64,000 bases of DNA, from assembly GCA_001051155.2 (NCBI GenBank), contig JYIP02000008.1, positions 2,976,001-3,040,000 of the forward strand. The letters run 5' to 3'. This DNA is from Chrysoporthe austroafricana (taxonomy: Eukaryota; Ascomycota; Sordariomycetes; Diaporthales; Cryphonectriaceae). This document shows positions 45,000 through 57,176 of this stretch, piece by piece. Both the position numbers and the translations under genes were made by a program. The notes below the pieces were generated by a model. The model did not search any database, had not been told where the DNA came from, and saw only the letters and a list, made by a program, of their open reading frames with translations. Each line of letters starts with the position of its first letter. Within the stretch, counting starts at the first letter, position 1.

Positions 45000-47900
45000 T
45001 TTTTCCCAGGAATTCTCTATATAATTATATCTTTATTATCTGATAAGGTATTAATATCCTCTTTTTCGTTTTCTAGCATTAAGTATTTTTTCGATTTCGA
45101 ATTATTTATTATCTAATTCGATTTCAAAATCGTATGCAAATTCTGCATTTGGGTTTGCTAGTTCGAGGAATAAGACGTAAAAGATTAGGTATAATTTTGG
45201 GTATAGTATTACGAGTTTATAATTAACTGGAAAGATTTTTCGCAAAATTTTGAATAGTCTTAATTTCTTATAGTCCAGTTTTTCGTTTAGATATTTGGTT
45301 TTAATATTTTTTCGTTATAAGTAAACTTTATTTCTTTCCTTTAGAATTAGTCTTTCAATTCTTTTAGAGTTTGCTTGAAATATTATTTTTTCTCTTGTCT
45401 TTCTGAGGTTTTCCTGAAATTTCTTATAGATATCCTTAATTCTATTAGCTTTTCTATTTGCTTTTTCGGCTATCGTATTAGGGATTATTTCGTAATATAT
45501 TATAGGGTTATATTCGTAAAATATATAAAATAGAGATATTTCCGTTATATTTATATTTGCGTTATTATATGCGAATTTTGCTAGAAATAGCAATTCTACT
45601 TAGTTATTTTGTTTTTCGTTAATATAATAGCGTAAATATTATTTTACAATCTAGTTAACTCGTTCTATTTGTTTATTTATTTTGGGATAAAATATTATGG
45701 ATATCTTTTATTATATGCCAAATTATTTCGTAAATAATATTCAGAATTTTGATATGAATTTTCTATTTCTATTTAAAATAATTTCCTATAATATTCCGTA
45801 TTTGCTAATAATTTGTCGGAAGAATATATATGCAAATTCTTTTGCTATACTAGCTTCTTTATATAATAAGAAATAAGCGTATTTATTCAGTTTGCAAATT
45901 ATTATTAGAATACTATTAAATAATATTTTAGTTAAGGGTTTTCGTAAAATAAATAGCTTGGTAATAAAATCTAGGCTAATAGATTGCCAAATAGCTATAA
46001 ATACCGGTAAAGATTATAGCAATCCATAAGGCTTATATTTTTCCGCTTTATTTTTCTTGTAATTATTATATATTCGTAAGATATTTTCTATCCGTTTCCT
46101 GAAACTTAAAAGGTTTCAGTATTATTATATCCGTTCGTACATTGCTTTAATTCCTTAATATCTATATATTAATATACTATATATATCTCTAATATACTTA
46201 TCTTATTCTATTAAGGTTATATTTTCTGGATTCTTTCTATTATATGCGATTCTGATAATTGCATTAATTTCTCGCATTTATATAAAGTTTCTATCCTTAT
46301 CTTTCGTAAAGAATATCTATTTTTCGATTTCTATATCTAGTCGAAAATCTGATCTTCTGCTAAGGGCATTTGCTCTAGTATTTTCCTTTCCTGGAATATA
46401 AATAATTTTAATATCGAATTGCGAAAGGAATTCTGCTTATTATACTTATTTTTTGTTTAGCATTTTGGTTATAATGAATGTAATAAGATTTTTATAATCT
46501 GTAAATACTTTAATTAGCAATTTCGTTCTAATAAAATAGTATTGCTATTTTTTAAATGCGTATATTATTGCTATAAGTTTTTTGTTTGGGATTCCGTATC
46601 GTAATTCTGGTTTGTTGAACTTTTTTGAGAAATTTACGATAAATCTTAATTGCTTTTAATCGTCTCTCTGGATTAATTTTGCGTTATATCCGTATTCTGA
46701 AACATCTAGTACTATCTCGAATTCTTTTATAAAGTTAGCTTTTTCGAGAACCGGGTTTCTGATAATTTTTTCTTTAATTGTTTAGAAAGCTTCTCGTTCT
46801 TCTTTTATTTACCGGAATAATTCTTTTTTCTTAATAAAGTTCGTTAAAGGCTTAGCGATAATCGAATAGTTCCTAATAAACTGTTTATAGAAATTAGCAT
46901 ATCCGAAAAATGCTTTGATATCTCTAATAATAATAAGCATTAGCCAGTTGCATAAGGCTTCGATTTTATCTTTTTGCATTCGAATATAGCCTGGTTCGAT
47001 AATATATTTAAGGTAATTAACTTTCTATATATAGAAATAGCTTTTTTTTAATTCTATAAGGAATATATTATTTTGGAATATCTATAGGATTATTCTGATA
47101 TATTTCCGATATTCTTTAAAGGTTTTAGAATAAATGAGAATATTATCCAGATATGCGATAACGAAAATATCGAGGTATTCTCGTAAGATATAATTGATTA
47201 TTTCTTGGAAAAATGCTAGTATATTGGTCAATCCAAAAGGCATAATTAAGTATTCGAAATGTCCGTAACATATTCTGAAAGCTATCTTCCATTCTTTTCC
47301 TTCCTTAATACGGATATAATAATATCCTTCTTTGAGGTCTAATACCGTAAACCATTATGCGTTTCGTAATCGATCTTTCAATTCCTTAATAAGCGGTAGC
47401 GAGTATCGATTCTTGATAGTAATATCGTTAAGCTATCTGTAATCTATATAAAGCTTAAGCTTGCTGTTCTTTTTGGGTACGAATATAATAGGGTATCCTG
47501 TTAGTAATCTTGAAAGTCTGATATAGCTTCTTTTCAAGTTCTTATTTAAATATTCCTTAAATGCTTCTAGTTATGCTTTATTTAGGCCGTAAATTAGTTT
47601 GAATTCCGGTTTCGTTCTTTCTTTTAGAAAGATTTCGTAATCAAATAATCTGTATTCTGGAAATCCGTTTTTGAATTTTCCTGAGAATAATATCGTAAAT
47701 TCGTAATATTTTCGCGGAATTCTTTCGAATAACGGAATTAGTCCTTTTTCGGTTTCTGCTATCTAGAGAAATAGAAAATATTATTAAGCGTTCTTTCCTG
47801 CTGTTATTTCCTTTCTGTATATCTTAGTTTCTAGCAATTTTGGGTATCTATTATCTATAAGACCGAATCTTTTCTCGTAATTTTCCTGCTATATTGGAAG

Positions 47901-50500
47901 CTGAATTTCTTTATAGTTTTATAATCCGTATAATTTTGTAACGCTTTGCGCTATATTAATCTTTTGCTAATCGCTAATTGCTTATATTTCTAATTCGTTC
48001 CTGGCTTATATCCGTAAGCTTGAAATATTCGTAACTTTTCCTTATTTCTAGCAAGTTCTTTTACTTTAGGGATATATCTAAACCTGTTTAAATGCATGCT
48101 CTTGATACTATCCTTAATAATTAAATCTTTCTTTTTTCCGTTAATTGCAACTATTTCAGTAAATACGGCTTATTCCTATAAAATCTGGCTAGTAATCTAA
48201 TCGATATAAAGGTTATGCTTTTTAAGCCAAAATATTCTTAAGATTAATTTATATTATGCTATATCTGTAATATCGAAAGTAGTTTCCGTTATAAGGCTTT
48301 GGATTAAAACGGGTAAGTAATTAGTTTCCATATCGATTATATTAAAGTTATATGCAATCGCTTTTCTTTCTATAGTATTAAGTTTATAAGGTTCTTTCTT
48401 CTGCGTTTAAGGAATCTATTCTTTATTAACGATTTCTGGCAAAATAAAATTCTTTTATATGCTGCTATCCAAAAGCGCGCCGTATTGTTATCCGTTTATA
48501 TATATATCCAGTATAATATATTTTTCGTTTTCTTTCGTAATTGCGTATAGAGACCTTATAGTCCTGATTGGCTATTATCCCTTTATAAGCGATCTTTCCT
48601 TTTTGGGATATTCTGGGCTTTTCTCGCTATTTGCCTTGCCAATCTTCTTGCTTAGCTTTGAATATACTGCCTTGCCTTTTCGGCTTTTTGCAATCGATAC
48701 TATTCTTTGGCCTTATCTTGCATATAAATGGAATATGCTATAATATAGCATTATTCCCAAATCGTTTTTCTTTGAATATATTTCCAAGAGCAATTATCCG
48801 GTAGCCCGATATATGCGTTACTATATTCGGTATGCAAAACTTTCTTATATTTTCCTTGGAATTCCGTAATAAGTTAGATTAATTAGTCCTATTCCTTAAT
48901 TGGAAATCAATTATATTTAACTTTCTTGCTAAAATATATCTAGCAATTATAATATATATAATATATCCAGGCAAATTCATAATATCGAAAGTATAAGTAA
49001 TTAATCTTTCTATCTTCCTAGGGTTTGCATCTATCTTTTTGAAATAGGATACTCTGGAAGAGTTTTTATAATATAAGCCCGTAAATAAAGTATTCAATTT
49101 TCGTATATTTGGTTATCTAATTGCCGTATTTCCGTTATAGCTATTTTATATTTGAGATGCTATATTCTTCTAATTCTTCTTTAAGTATAAAGGTTAATAA
49201 ATTATCTGGTTATTTGTCTGGCAATACTATTTTTTCAGTTATAATACTGGGTATTAGTATTATCGTATTTAAAGTATCAAATTCTTTTTTTACTATTGCT
49301 TCCTAGCATTTATCGAAATATATTTCTAAAAGGAATCTTCTTAAATCCTTTTCTCTAGCAATTAATGCATTATTTAAGCAATTTGAATTGCTATTATTCA
49401 TAGCCATATCGTAAAGTAAGCCTTTTCTTCCTATAGCGAATTGCTTCTATCTTTTAAGTTTGCATAGAAACTATCCTAAATCTTCTTTTGCCAAGAAATG
49501 CAATAAGCAATAATCTTAATAGCAAGCTATCTAGCTTATATTACCGTAATTAGAATCCGCTGCTTGCTTTAATAAAACGTTATTATTTAGCTAATTGGGT
49601 TTTTATTGTTAAGCGATATTAACTTATTTCCTCGGGATTAGCTTCCAATCTCGCTTCTTTCTTTCCTAATAACAATTGCGAGCAATATAGCCTTCTTTGC
49701 TGCAATTATAGCAAATAATTTTCTTATATTATTTTCGCGCAAGAGTATCTAATTTTATAAGTCTAGCATATATCGTACCCGAATAGGCTATACTATTCTT
49801 GTTTTTCTATTAGAATTTGCATTTTCTTAAATTAAGTTAATATTTCGAGATGCTGCTATAATTTCTGTATCGTTATTATCGACGCTCGTAAAGTCGATTA
49901 TCGATACGAACCGCTTTATTGATAAATTTACTAAATTCTTCGGGTCGGTCTTCTTTATAAAATTCGTCCTTGATTTCTTCCTTAAATCTTATATAATAAG
50001 CGTCTATAAGAGGTTCATTTTCGTAATCGAAATAAGCAATAATCTGTCGGAACTTGGCCGTATAGTCTGCAGCTAAGCTAATTTATCGAAATGCCTCTAG
50101 TTGCCGTACTATAGTATATCGCTTGTCCGGGTCCTTAAAGGTTTTAGTAAGGGCTATTTCGAAATTGCTATAGCATTAGAAGATACGCTTAATATCTTCT
50201 GAGCGAAATTCTTTACTATTATCCAGGTAGTTTCGGAAAGTTGGCTCCTATTACTAGAAAGCGATCCTTTCCAAGCGGCTTCCCGCGAAATCGATTTTAT
50301 TATAAGTAGTCCTAAACTGGGTATTATAATGCTTGAAATAAGCTTTGAGCTGAATCAAGAAAACTTGGAAGTCTTTACGAGTACCTTTATAGGGCCCAAG
50401 TTTATCGAGCTTGAAAGCCTTAACCTGCTGGAAGGCATTAAGACGAAAGATTTCATTCTTGACTTCTTCAAGTTGCTAATATAAAATGATATTCTATTGC
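45000..50500 (-). pseudogene. Gag-Pol of the second Ty3/gypsy element, RIP-degraded
   Basis: Domains in minus-strand order. The zinc knuckle CYNCSKEGYIARNC is at about 49.67-49.72 kb, with His changed to Tyr. Reverse transcriptase lies at about 47.1-47.6 kb with active site YLDN (second Asp lost). RNase H is at about 46.5-46.9 kb. Integrase runs at about 45.5-46.2 kb, with LAKFAYNNANINITEISLFY in the 45315-45593 frame. The layout repeats that of the first element at lower identity. Stops at former Trp and Gln codons throughout. Borders are approximate. Confidence 0.83.
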
Positions 50501-50647
50501 TGAAATTGCTTATTAGTAAGGACGATTGGGGCTTTTTCTTGAAAAGCCGGGTTGCCGGAAGAGGACGGGGTTTGGGGCGCTATCGTATTTCCGTTATTGC
50601 TCAAAGAGGTATATACTGAACCTTTTCTTGAACAAGAATTGTCAAAA

Positions 50648-51092
50648 TATAATGAATACTGCTATGCCGAAAGGTATAACGAGTACTCAAAGGGTTTATG
50701 CTAATAAGAGCGGGATCGAGTATAACTTTCAGCAATACGGAAATACCGTCTGAATCTTTCTGCAATAAATTACTAGCGGTAAAGCTATTACTTATATCAG
50801 AAGTAATACTTAAATTAACGACTAAAAAACTATTTACTATATTTATCTAGAAGGTAACGAACGTATCCTTATATATCCAGCTCTTCAGTCCTAGACCGTA
50901 AAAGTCAGCAGCGATTCTGCCGGTCCAAGGTTATATCGGTAGGACTGGCAACAGTCCTATCGGTCCAAACCCTAACCCTAGGTTACGTAATCATCCTGCT
51001 TAGTCATCCTTCCTATCTGGGTTGGGCCAGGTTTCCTTGCTCTGCTATTAGGCTGATTTGTCCGTAACTTGCATATTAGATAGGTTATAACA
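50648..51092 (-). repeat. 5' LTR of the second retrotransposon
   Basis: 445 bp starting TATAATGAATACTGC and ending AGGTTATAACA, matching 43831-44275 with mostly transition differences. Confidence 0.87.
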
Positions 51093-51241
51093 TATTTATT
51101 AAAGAGTATATAGCTATGCCGGTAATTTTTAAAAATAAGTAGAACGGCGAAGAGATATAATGCTTTTTACTATCTTAATTTTCATTTCTAGAAAAATAAA
51201 AAGCTTTTATTTCTTTTTGTTTTTTTTAGCTTATATAATAT

Positions 51242-51686
51242 TGTTATAAACGCTGCAGCAATCCTAAAATATACCGTAAAGTCAAAGGGTTTATGCTAAC
51301 AAGAGCGGTGCTAAAATAAGCCTTAAATACTGGAAATACTTCAATAGAGTTTTCGCAATATTCATAAGCCTAAAGCGGCTATTACTTGAATGATTCTTAA
51401 GGGTTAAATAGCATTTAGATTTACGACTGAAGAGCTATAGTAATCTATCTGGTAAATATCTTATCCTTATATATCCGGCTCTTCAATAGGGATTACTTGC
51501 TTATTAAATAATCCGGTAAGCCTGGCTTACTAGCTTATCTAGTGATTTAATAAGCCGTATCTTATCTTAACCCTATCCCTTGATTATGTAAGCATCCGTG
51601 GGTTCTTCTAGCGGGGCTAGGGGTATGGTATTTCGGTAGCTTCTTCCTTGCATCGCATACCCTGGTCCGCATGTCGGTTTATAACA
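51242..51686 (-). repeat. Solo LTR
   Basis: 445 bp from TGTTATAAACGCTGCAGCA to GGTTTATAACA with perfect target duplications AATAT at 51237-51241 and 51687-51691. Its start resembles the LTRs of the element at 14346 more than its immediate neighbour. Confidence 0.9.
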
Positions 51687-51691
51687 AATAT

Positions 51692-52424
51692 AAACTTTAT
51701 AAACAATTTTAATACAATATCTTAATTAATTTATTTAGCATACATCATTTCCTATTTGGTCCTATCAGAAGGATCAAATTCGAGGGTACATCACGTCGAA
51801 TAATTGGATGACGTTGAGCTCCACTCCCCCCTCCAGGCAAGCAAGTGATGTAACAGCTGTTCGTACGACTTGAATGATCAGTCTTTTGCAGTAGCGCAAA
51901 GCGACCTCTGTCTGGCGATCCTTACCATAGGACACGCTCGGTTCAAAATTACGATGGTACACACCAAAACGAGGTTTGTAGGAAGGTCGCCACATTCATT
52001 GAGAATGTTGGAGGTGGGTTGCCCCGAGAAGGATTCGGTGCCTCCACATGCAGTAGACTCGGACGGAGCTAGTATGGTATGCTCGCAGGAGGCAACTTGG
52101 TCTTTTACAGCATCGCTACTGGATAGGCACATGTGAATCCTACAAATGGTTTGTAAAAGTGACATATTAACCGAAAAAGGAAGCTCGGATCAACAGCCTC
52201 ATCGACTGTAGGATGGAAGTTCCCCAAACACATCAAGCACAGGAAGATAAAGCACGATCGGAAACTCCGTGCCTCAAGGTTTATCTACACCCAGTAGTTT
52301 GAGGCCAGTGTGAATATATATTAAGATGAGTAAATGTAGCCATATTTCGTGAGCTCCAAACCTCCACAGCAGCCCAAAAATCCTTGTCGTTTCTCAATTC
52401 AAAATTGTGTGAGTCGTCATCAAC
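51692..52424. other. Upstream region of the prenyltransferase gene
   Basis: Normal composition resumes at about 51770. No gene recognised in the short frames. Together with 43628-43830 it would have formed a divergent promoter before the retroelement insertions. Confidence 0.5.
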
Positions 52425-53468
52425 ATGCCTTCTGCTACTCTTGTTAAGCTCCAGAGTTTATCTTCCCTTCCCCAGAACAAAATGCCACACGAGGAGGGTA
52501 TGACTAATTTCTTCCCACATCTTCCTCCGTACTCCAACCCTACTACCGGGCTATTGTCCAAGATTCCACCATCATGGGTGCCCTACGCCCAACTGATGCG
52601 GCTTGATCGCGTCGGTGGTTTCTACGCCTTCTACTGCCCTTACATCATTGGACTTGCCTACGCTGCCTGCGTTTCTCCGAGAACTCCAGAGCCAGGGCAT
52701 CTTATAGGGCTCGGGCTGAAGTTTCTACTCTTTAACGTCTTCCTTCGCGGCGCTGCGTGCACTTGGAACGATCTGGTCGACCAAGATTTCGACCGTCAGG
52801 TTGAACGATGCCGCCACCGACCCATTGCTCGAGGATCCGTCACCAACACTCAAGCCCTTCTCTTTACGGGCGCCCAGCTCCTCGCCTGCTACTCTGTCCT
52901 CCTTACTCTCCCAGAAGTCTGCATGCCGCATGCCCTTATTGCGGTGGTTCTTTTCTTCATATATGCGCTCATGAAGAGATTCACATACTACCCACAGATT
53001 GTACTCGGCTTCCCATTCTCATGGGCCATATTCATCTGTCTGGGGTCCTTAGGAATAAACCCCCTTGGCGGACATTTGAAAGCGACACTGGCTCTTTTCA
53101 TGGCCAACGTGCTGTGGACCATTACCTACGATACCATCTACGCACACCAGGATGTTGCTGATGATGAGAAGGCGGGCGTGAAAGGGATGGCACTGCGTTT
53201 CAAGAACAGCACCAAGATTTTGGCCAGCGTCCTCACCGTCGTTCAAGTGGCACTGCTGGCTCTCTGTGGGGTGTACGCGGGATTTGGCTCGCGCTATTTC
53301 TGCAGAACTGTCGGTGGTGTCGCAGTCACTATGAGTTATTTCATTTACGATGTGGACTTAAAGCGCCCTGAGCACTGTGGTGCGTGGTTCCGTGATCAGT
53401 TCTGGATTGTTGGTGCAGGATTTCTTGCTGGGCTGGCGTCTGAATACGCCAGCAAGCTAACGGGCTAG
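52425..53468 (+). CDS. UbiA-family aromatic prenyltransferase
   Basis: Intronless, 347 aa, with about eight hydrophobic spans. Two Asp-rich motifs bind prenyl diphosphate through Mg: NDLVDQDFDRQVERCRHRP (residues 115-133) and YDTIYAHQDVADDEKAGVKG (235-254). PIARG follows the first motif as in 4-hydroxybenzoate polyprenyltransferases. No clear mitochondrial presequence, and the length matches the enzymes that prenylate aromatic polyketides or acids in fungal meroterpenoid pathways (Pyr6/AusN-type group). A ubiquinone COQ2 role is less likely for this reason but not excluded. It would attach a polyprenyl chain to an aromatic acceptor in a membrane. Neighbours are a rhodopsin-domain membrane protein and a broken adenylation enzyme. 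Confidence 0.88.
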   Translation: MPSATLVKLQSLSSLPQNKMPHEEGMTNFFPHLPPYSNPTTGLLSKIPPSWVPYAQLMRLDRVGGFYAFYCPYIIGLAYAACVSPRTPEPGHLIGLGLKFLLFNVFLRGAACTWNDLVDQDFDRQVERCRHRPIARGSVTNTQALLFTGAQLLACYSVLLTLPEVCMPHALIAVVLFFIYALMKRFTYYPQIVLGFPFSWAIFICLGSLGINPLGGHLKATLALFMANVLWTITYDTIYAHQDVADDEKAGVKGMALRFKNSTKILASVLTVVQVALLALCGVYAGFGSRYFCRTVGGVAVTMSYFIYDVDLKRPEHCGAWFRDQFWIVGAGFLAGLASEYASKLTG

Positions 53469-54166
53469 AGCACCTCTTGGCGTGGACAATTGGCTACAAA
53501 GCAAATATCTTATGTATGAAATACAAGTGTTAGGAGAGTTACTTGGGGGCTTTTTATGCTTTTGATCTCGGGGTATCATGGGTGTCGCAATAAACCCAGC
53601 GGCGGTCTTTTGTTGTATGAAGAGGGCCCTTAAATGGGGTCAAAGCCTACCTTATATCACTCCACTCGCTCCTCTTAGATAATGAAGTTTGTTGATTCTT
53701 TTATATTCGCTTTGCTCGACTTATATAATTCATTGGTCTCACAGGCCGAGTCAAGCAGAATAAATCAATGCGCCACATGACGGGTTCGGAAGGACGACGA
53801 GAGAAAGACAAACGAACAAAGTAGGGGAGGGGGAGGTCAGTGGAAAGAAGAGAGCTGCCGATCACGTTTGAAGTTATTGCACATTTATCTTTTCGTAGAG
53901 ATTGTAATCCCTAGATACTGTTTGTTAGCATTGACCAGGATTCTTTCTGCTAAGAAGGGACGGGCGAGTCATGCGGTGGGTAATTATCTGGAAACGGCGA
54001 CCTTTAGTGAAGTCCTAGGTGAAACGCATCACATAGACATAAAAATTACAGAGGCATAGCAATTATTCGCCCATTGCTATCTAACCTGGACAGCTATCAC
54101 TGTTGATGCCCTTTGACCGGACTCTAGAGGGACTTAATACTCCACATTCGCCCCTTAGCCCTAATA
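53469..54166. other. Convergent intergenic region
   Basis: Nothing recognised beyond short frames. Confidence 0.5.
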
Positions 54167-55349
54167 CTAGCGTTTATTCGTGACTAAAGAGCTTGAATCT
54201 TCACAAATGCCCCCGTGATATTCTGTGGTCATGTCCTTCAGCGGTATAGAGTCGTCACACGCCCGTGAAATGGGGTTGCGGGATGGGACACTACTCCATT
54301 TATTTTGCCTATTGCTATGCTCCCAGTGCTGGCCGCTGTAATACTGCTTGTCTCTGGTTGACCTCAGACGGAACGACTTGCGGATCATAGGCCAGAGACT
54401 AGGCATGCATGCACAGATAAAGATGACTCGAGGTTCAGCGCAGGTCCAACTCATGAGCTCTACAGAAGCCCAAGTATCGTCGGAAAGGGCATTGAGTTTG
54501 AAGAAGTAGTAGGCTCGAATTATCGAAGCAACGCAACCACTACAAGCGGATTAGCAAGAAAAGTCCCCCGAGGAGAGGGCTAGTTAATAGTCGAATGGAA
54601 GGCTTACAAGGAAGCAAGCATGAAAACGCAGCTAAGACCTAGTTTTTGATGGCTAGAGATCTGTAGATTCCACACCATTGGTGCTGGAACGACGAGTAAA
54701 GCCACATCGTGGATGAGATTTGGAACGCTGATCAAGCGGTAGAAGACAAGACGATCAATGCATATGCCATTCAGACTTGTGTCCCACTGGTAGGCAATTG
54801 GATGGCATTGAAAAATGGCGACCAGCAACTCGGAGATAGCCCACATCCAGACATAGACGATCATGCCATGTACCAGATATCGAAACCATCGCTGAATGCG
54901 GAAAATACGAAGATATATGAGTAGAATAGATGTCTTCTCTGTGGCGATAAGTATGCCGTACAAGAGCTCCGTAATGAAGAGAGTCTGAGCCCACCGAACC
55001 AATGCAGTGGGTTTGTGGAGGAGAATCCAAGCTTCATGTCGACCAACGTATCCAAGCAACACGCCTTCATATGTTAGAGAAATGAGAAAGTGAAAGACCC
55101 ATGTGGAGGCAATAAGAACGTACGGCAGAGTACATTGGCACAAAGACACATCATAAGAAAGTATGCTGGTACCATCACCCAGTCTTCGAGGAAACGCGCT
55201 CTGTGGGCGACTCGGAGCGAGACGAACCTCAAGATCAAGAAAAGAGTGCAAAAAATGATGAAGACAACAGCACATGCAATGACTCTTCCACCCCTATTGG
55301 CGTCCAAACCTCCCTCGAGGTTGGAGGTTTGGTTGCTTTCTTGACTCAT
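54167..55349 (-). CDS. Fungal rhodopsin-domain integral membrane protein
   Basis: Three exons (55124-55349, 54608-55064, 54167-54539) give 351 aa with matching phases. The extended rhodopsin-domain family is a seven-span membrane fold: spans include VIACAVVFIIFCTLFLILRF, then VMVPAYFLMMCLCANVL. WAQTLFITELLYGILIATEK then TSILLIYLRIF is a typical family signature. IRAYYFFKL and a polar C-terminal tail end the chain. No retinal-binding Lys pattern is expected in this group; the function of these proteins is largely unknown, and they are common in moulds and in metabolite clusters. The intron donors are GTACGT and GTAAGC. Appears intact. Confidence 0.85.
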
Positions 55350-55919
55350 TTTGCGCTTCTTTGCGATGAGCCTTGGAAGACCTGGCAGGCAAAGGAGTGA
55401 AGCTGGAACGCCTTGAACAGATCGAAGTGCTGAATAGTGAGAGAATTCGGGGCTTGCTGCCGATATGCTTCATAGCCGAGGAAGACGGCAGTAACCTAGG
55501 AGGAGCGAAGGATTCGGTGTGGTGGGATCGAGGCTAGTCGTCTATTGTATTGCTAATAATGGGAGCAGGAGTTCCTGCGCATCAAGTCCCCACTTCCTAC
55601 TCCCCCCCCCCCCTTTGACTTTAAATAGTTTCGTCATTAATTAAGGCCGGCGACTTCATAATCAAGTTTATAGGAGTTTCTTTTAAATAGAAATACTGTA
55701 TTATTCTTCATAAATAGTCTTAAATATAATATTATTTCCTATATTATTATATAAATAATATATATAATATTTTGCGTTAATATGTTACGCTTATTATTTA
55801 TTATGAATTAGTTTTTTTTACACTTTTACTCCTAAAATCCTTTAGTACAAACATTAGCGTTTTCTTTTTCTTTTGCCTTTTGTTTCTTTTCTCTTCCTTT
55901 CTTTCGTTTTCTTTCGTTT

Positions 55920-55955
<36 letters not shown>

Positions 55956-56273
55956 TCCCTAAATTTTGTTTTTTTTTTTTTTTTTCGCATATGCCCAAGA
56001 AGATCTGCTGGACGATCGATGCTGCCCTTGTCTTTAAGGCTAACGGACCCGTAACGTGATCGCGCGGACAAATCGGGAATGTGTTGAAATTTGATACTGC
56101 CAGGCCCGCTGTCACAAGTACATTATTGGGTAGGATTCCCGTATATGCATCCAGGCTGCTTTGTAAAGTATTAGGTGACGCTGGCCGTGGCCGACCCTTG
56201 ACCGGCGTTAATTTCGGACGTAAAAATAGCAATTTAGTGTTTCCAATGAAATCGGATGTATATACAGGCATAT
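55350..56273. other. Upstream region with AT-rich low-complexity block
   Basis: A C10 run is at about 55602-55613. From about 55615 to 55980 the DNA is very AT-rich with T runs of about 30 and 20 bases; protein frames through it are artefacts. From about 55990 normal sequence returns until the solo LTR. Confidence 0.6.
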
Positions 56274-56685
56274 TGTTATGAACGCTGCAGCAATCCTAAG
56301 ATATACCGTAATGTTAAAGGGTTTATGCTAGCAAGCGCGGTGCTAAGTACGATCCTTGGATTGAAGTAGGGAAATAATTAAAGAGTCTCTCGAATGCAAG
56401 CATTTATAAGCTATAAGGCTATTACTTATATATAAGATAATACTTAGATTTACGACTAAAGAGCTATAATAATCTATCTGGTAGATGGTCTGTCCTTATA
56501 TATCCAGCTCTTCAGTTGGGATAGCTTGGATAGCTTAGCTATCCCAGCTATCCTAACCCTAACCCTAACCCTTGCTTACGCAAGCGTTAGTTGGTTTTGC
56601 GGCCTAATCTAGAATCCCTGGCGCCAAGTGGGCTATTCTGAGTAGCTTTGGTGCTGTACCCTGGTTTGCATGTTGGGTCATAACA
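56274..56685 (-). repeat. Solo LTR
   Basis: 412 bp from TGTTATGAACGCTGCAGCA to GGGTCATAACA with perfect target duplications CATAT at 56269-56273 and 56686-56690. Contains CTATCCTAACCCTAACCC near 56548 and the TATA-like CCTTATATATCC. It is little RIP-altered. Confidence 0.9.
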
Positions 56686-57176
56686 CATATACTAGTGTAT
56701 GCAAGTCGACGCAAACCTGATGCCGGCTCGACCTGAGTTGTCACAATCCAGGCTCGGGACCAGTTTCACCTGGGAGGACGAACTATTAATTAATCCTCTT
56801 CCACAGGAGGATCCTTTTCATTATCGCCTTAATTCCGGTGAAAAACTTCGTACATTATGAATGGATCACGCATGCAGCCATTACGAGCGATATCGGTGGG
56901 TCTAGATGTCGGACAGGGTTGCAGATTCCCTTGTTCCTACTTGAGAAGAACCTCACCACGTTGAAATCCAATTTAGAAGGATTTCTTCGGTACATTTAGG
57001 TGCTACCAATGCTTAAAATTTCGCCGAGATCGCGCCACTGGGATATCTTGCGAATGTGTCGTCTTCCGATAGATGAATGAAGAGCGGACGGGCGCTAGTT
57101 ATATTGCAATCGCTCAAAGCCTACCTCGGCTAGTCTTATACTTCAACACTTATTTGGCACAAAAGTTACCGTCAAC

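Larger units (their letters stand above)
43831..51092 (-). mobile_element. Second full-length Ty3/gypsy LTR retrotransposon, RIP-degraded
   Basis: 7,262 bp with 445-bp LTRs at both ends and Gag-Pol on the minus strand, parallel to the element at 14346. The flanks read CACTT (43826-43830) and TATTT (51093-51097), which are the same 5-mer if two C-to-T changes occurred in the right copy. The region next to the left LTR is purine-rich on the minus strand (polypurine tract). It lies about 200 bp upstream of the second P450. Confidence 0.88.

Noticed and set aside
55801..56271. Lys-rich minus-strand frame
   Set aside because: Runs through long T tracts; low complexity only.
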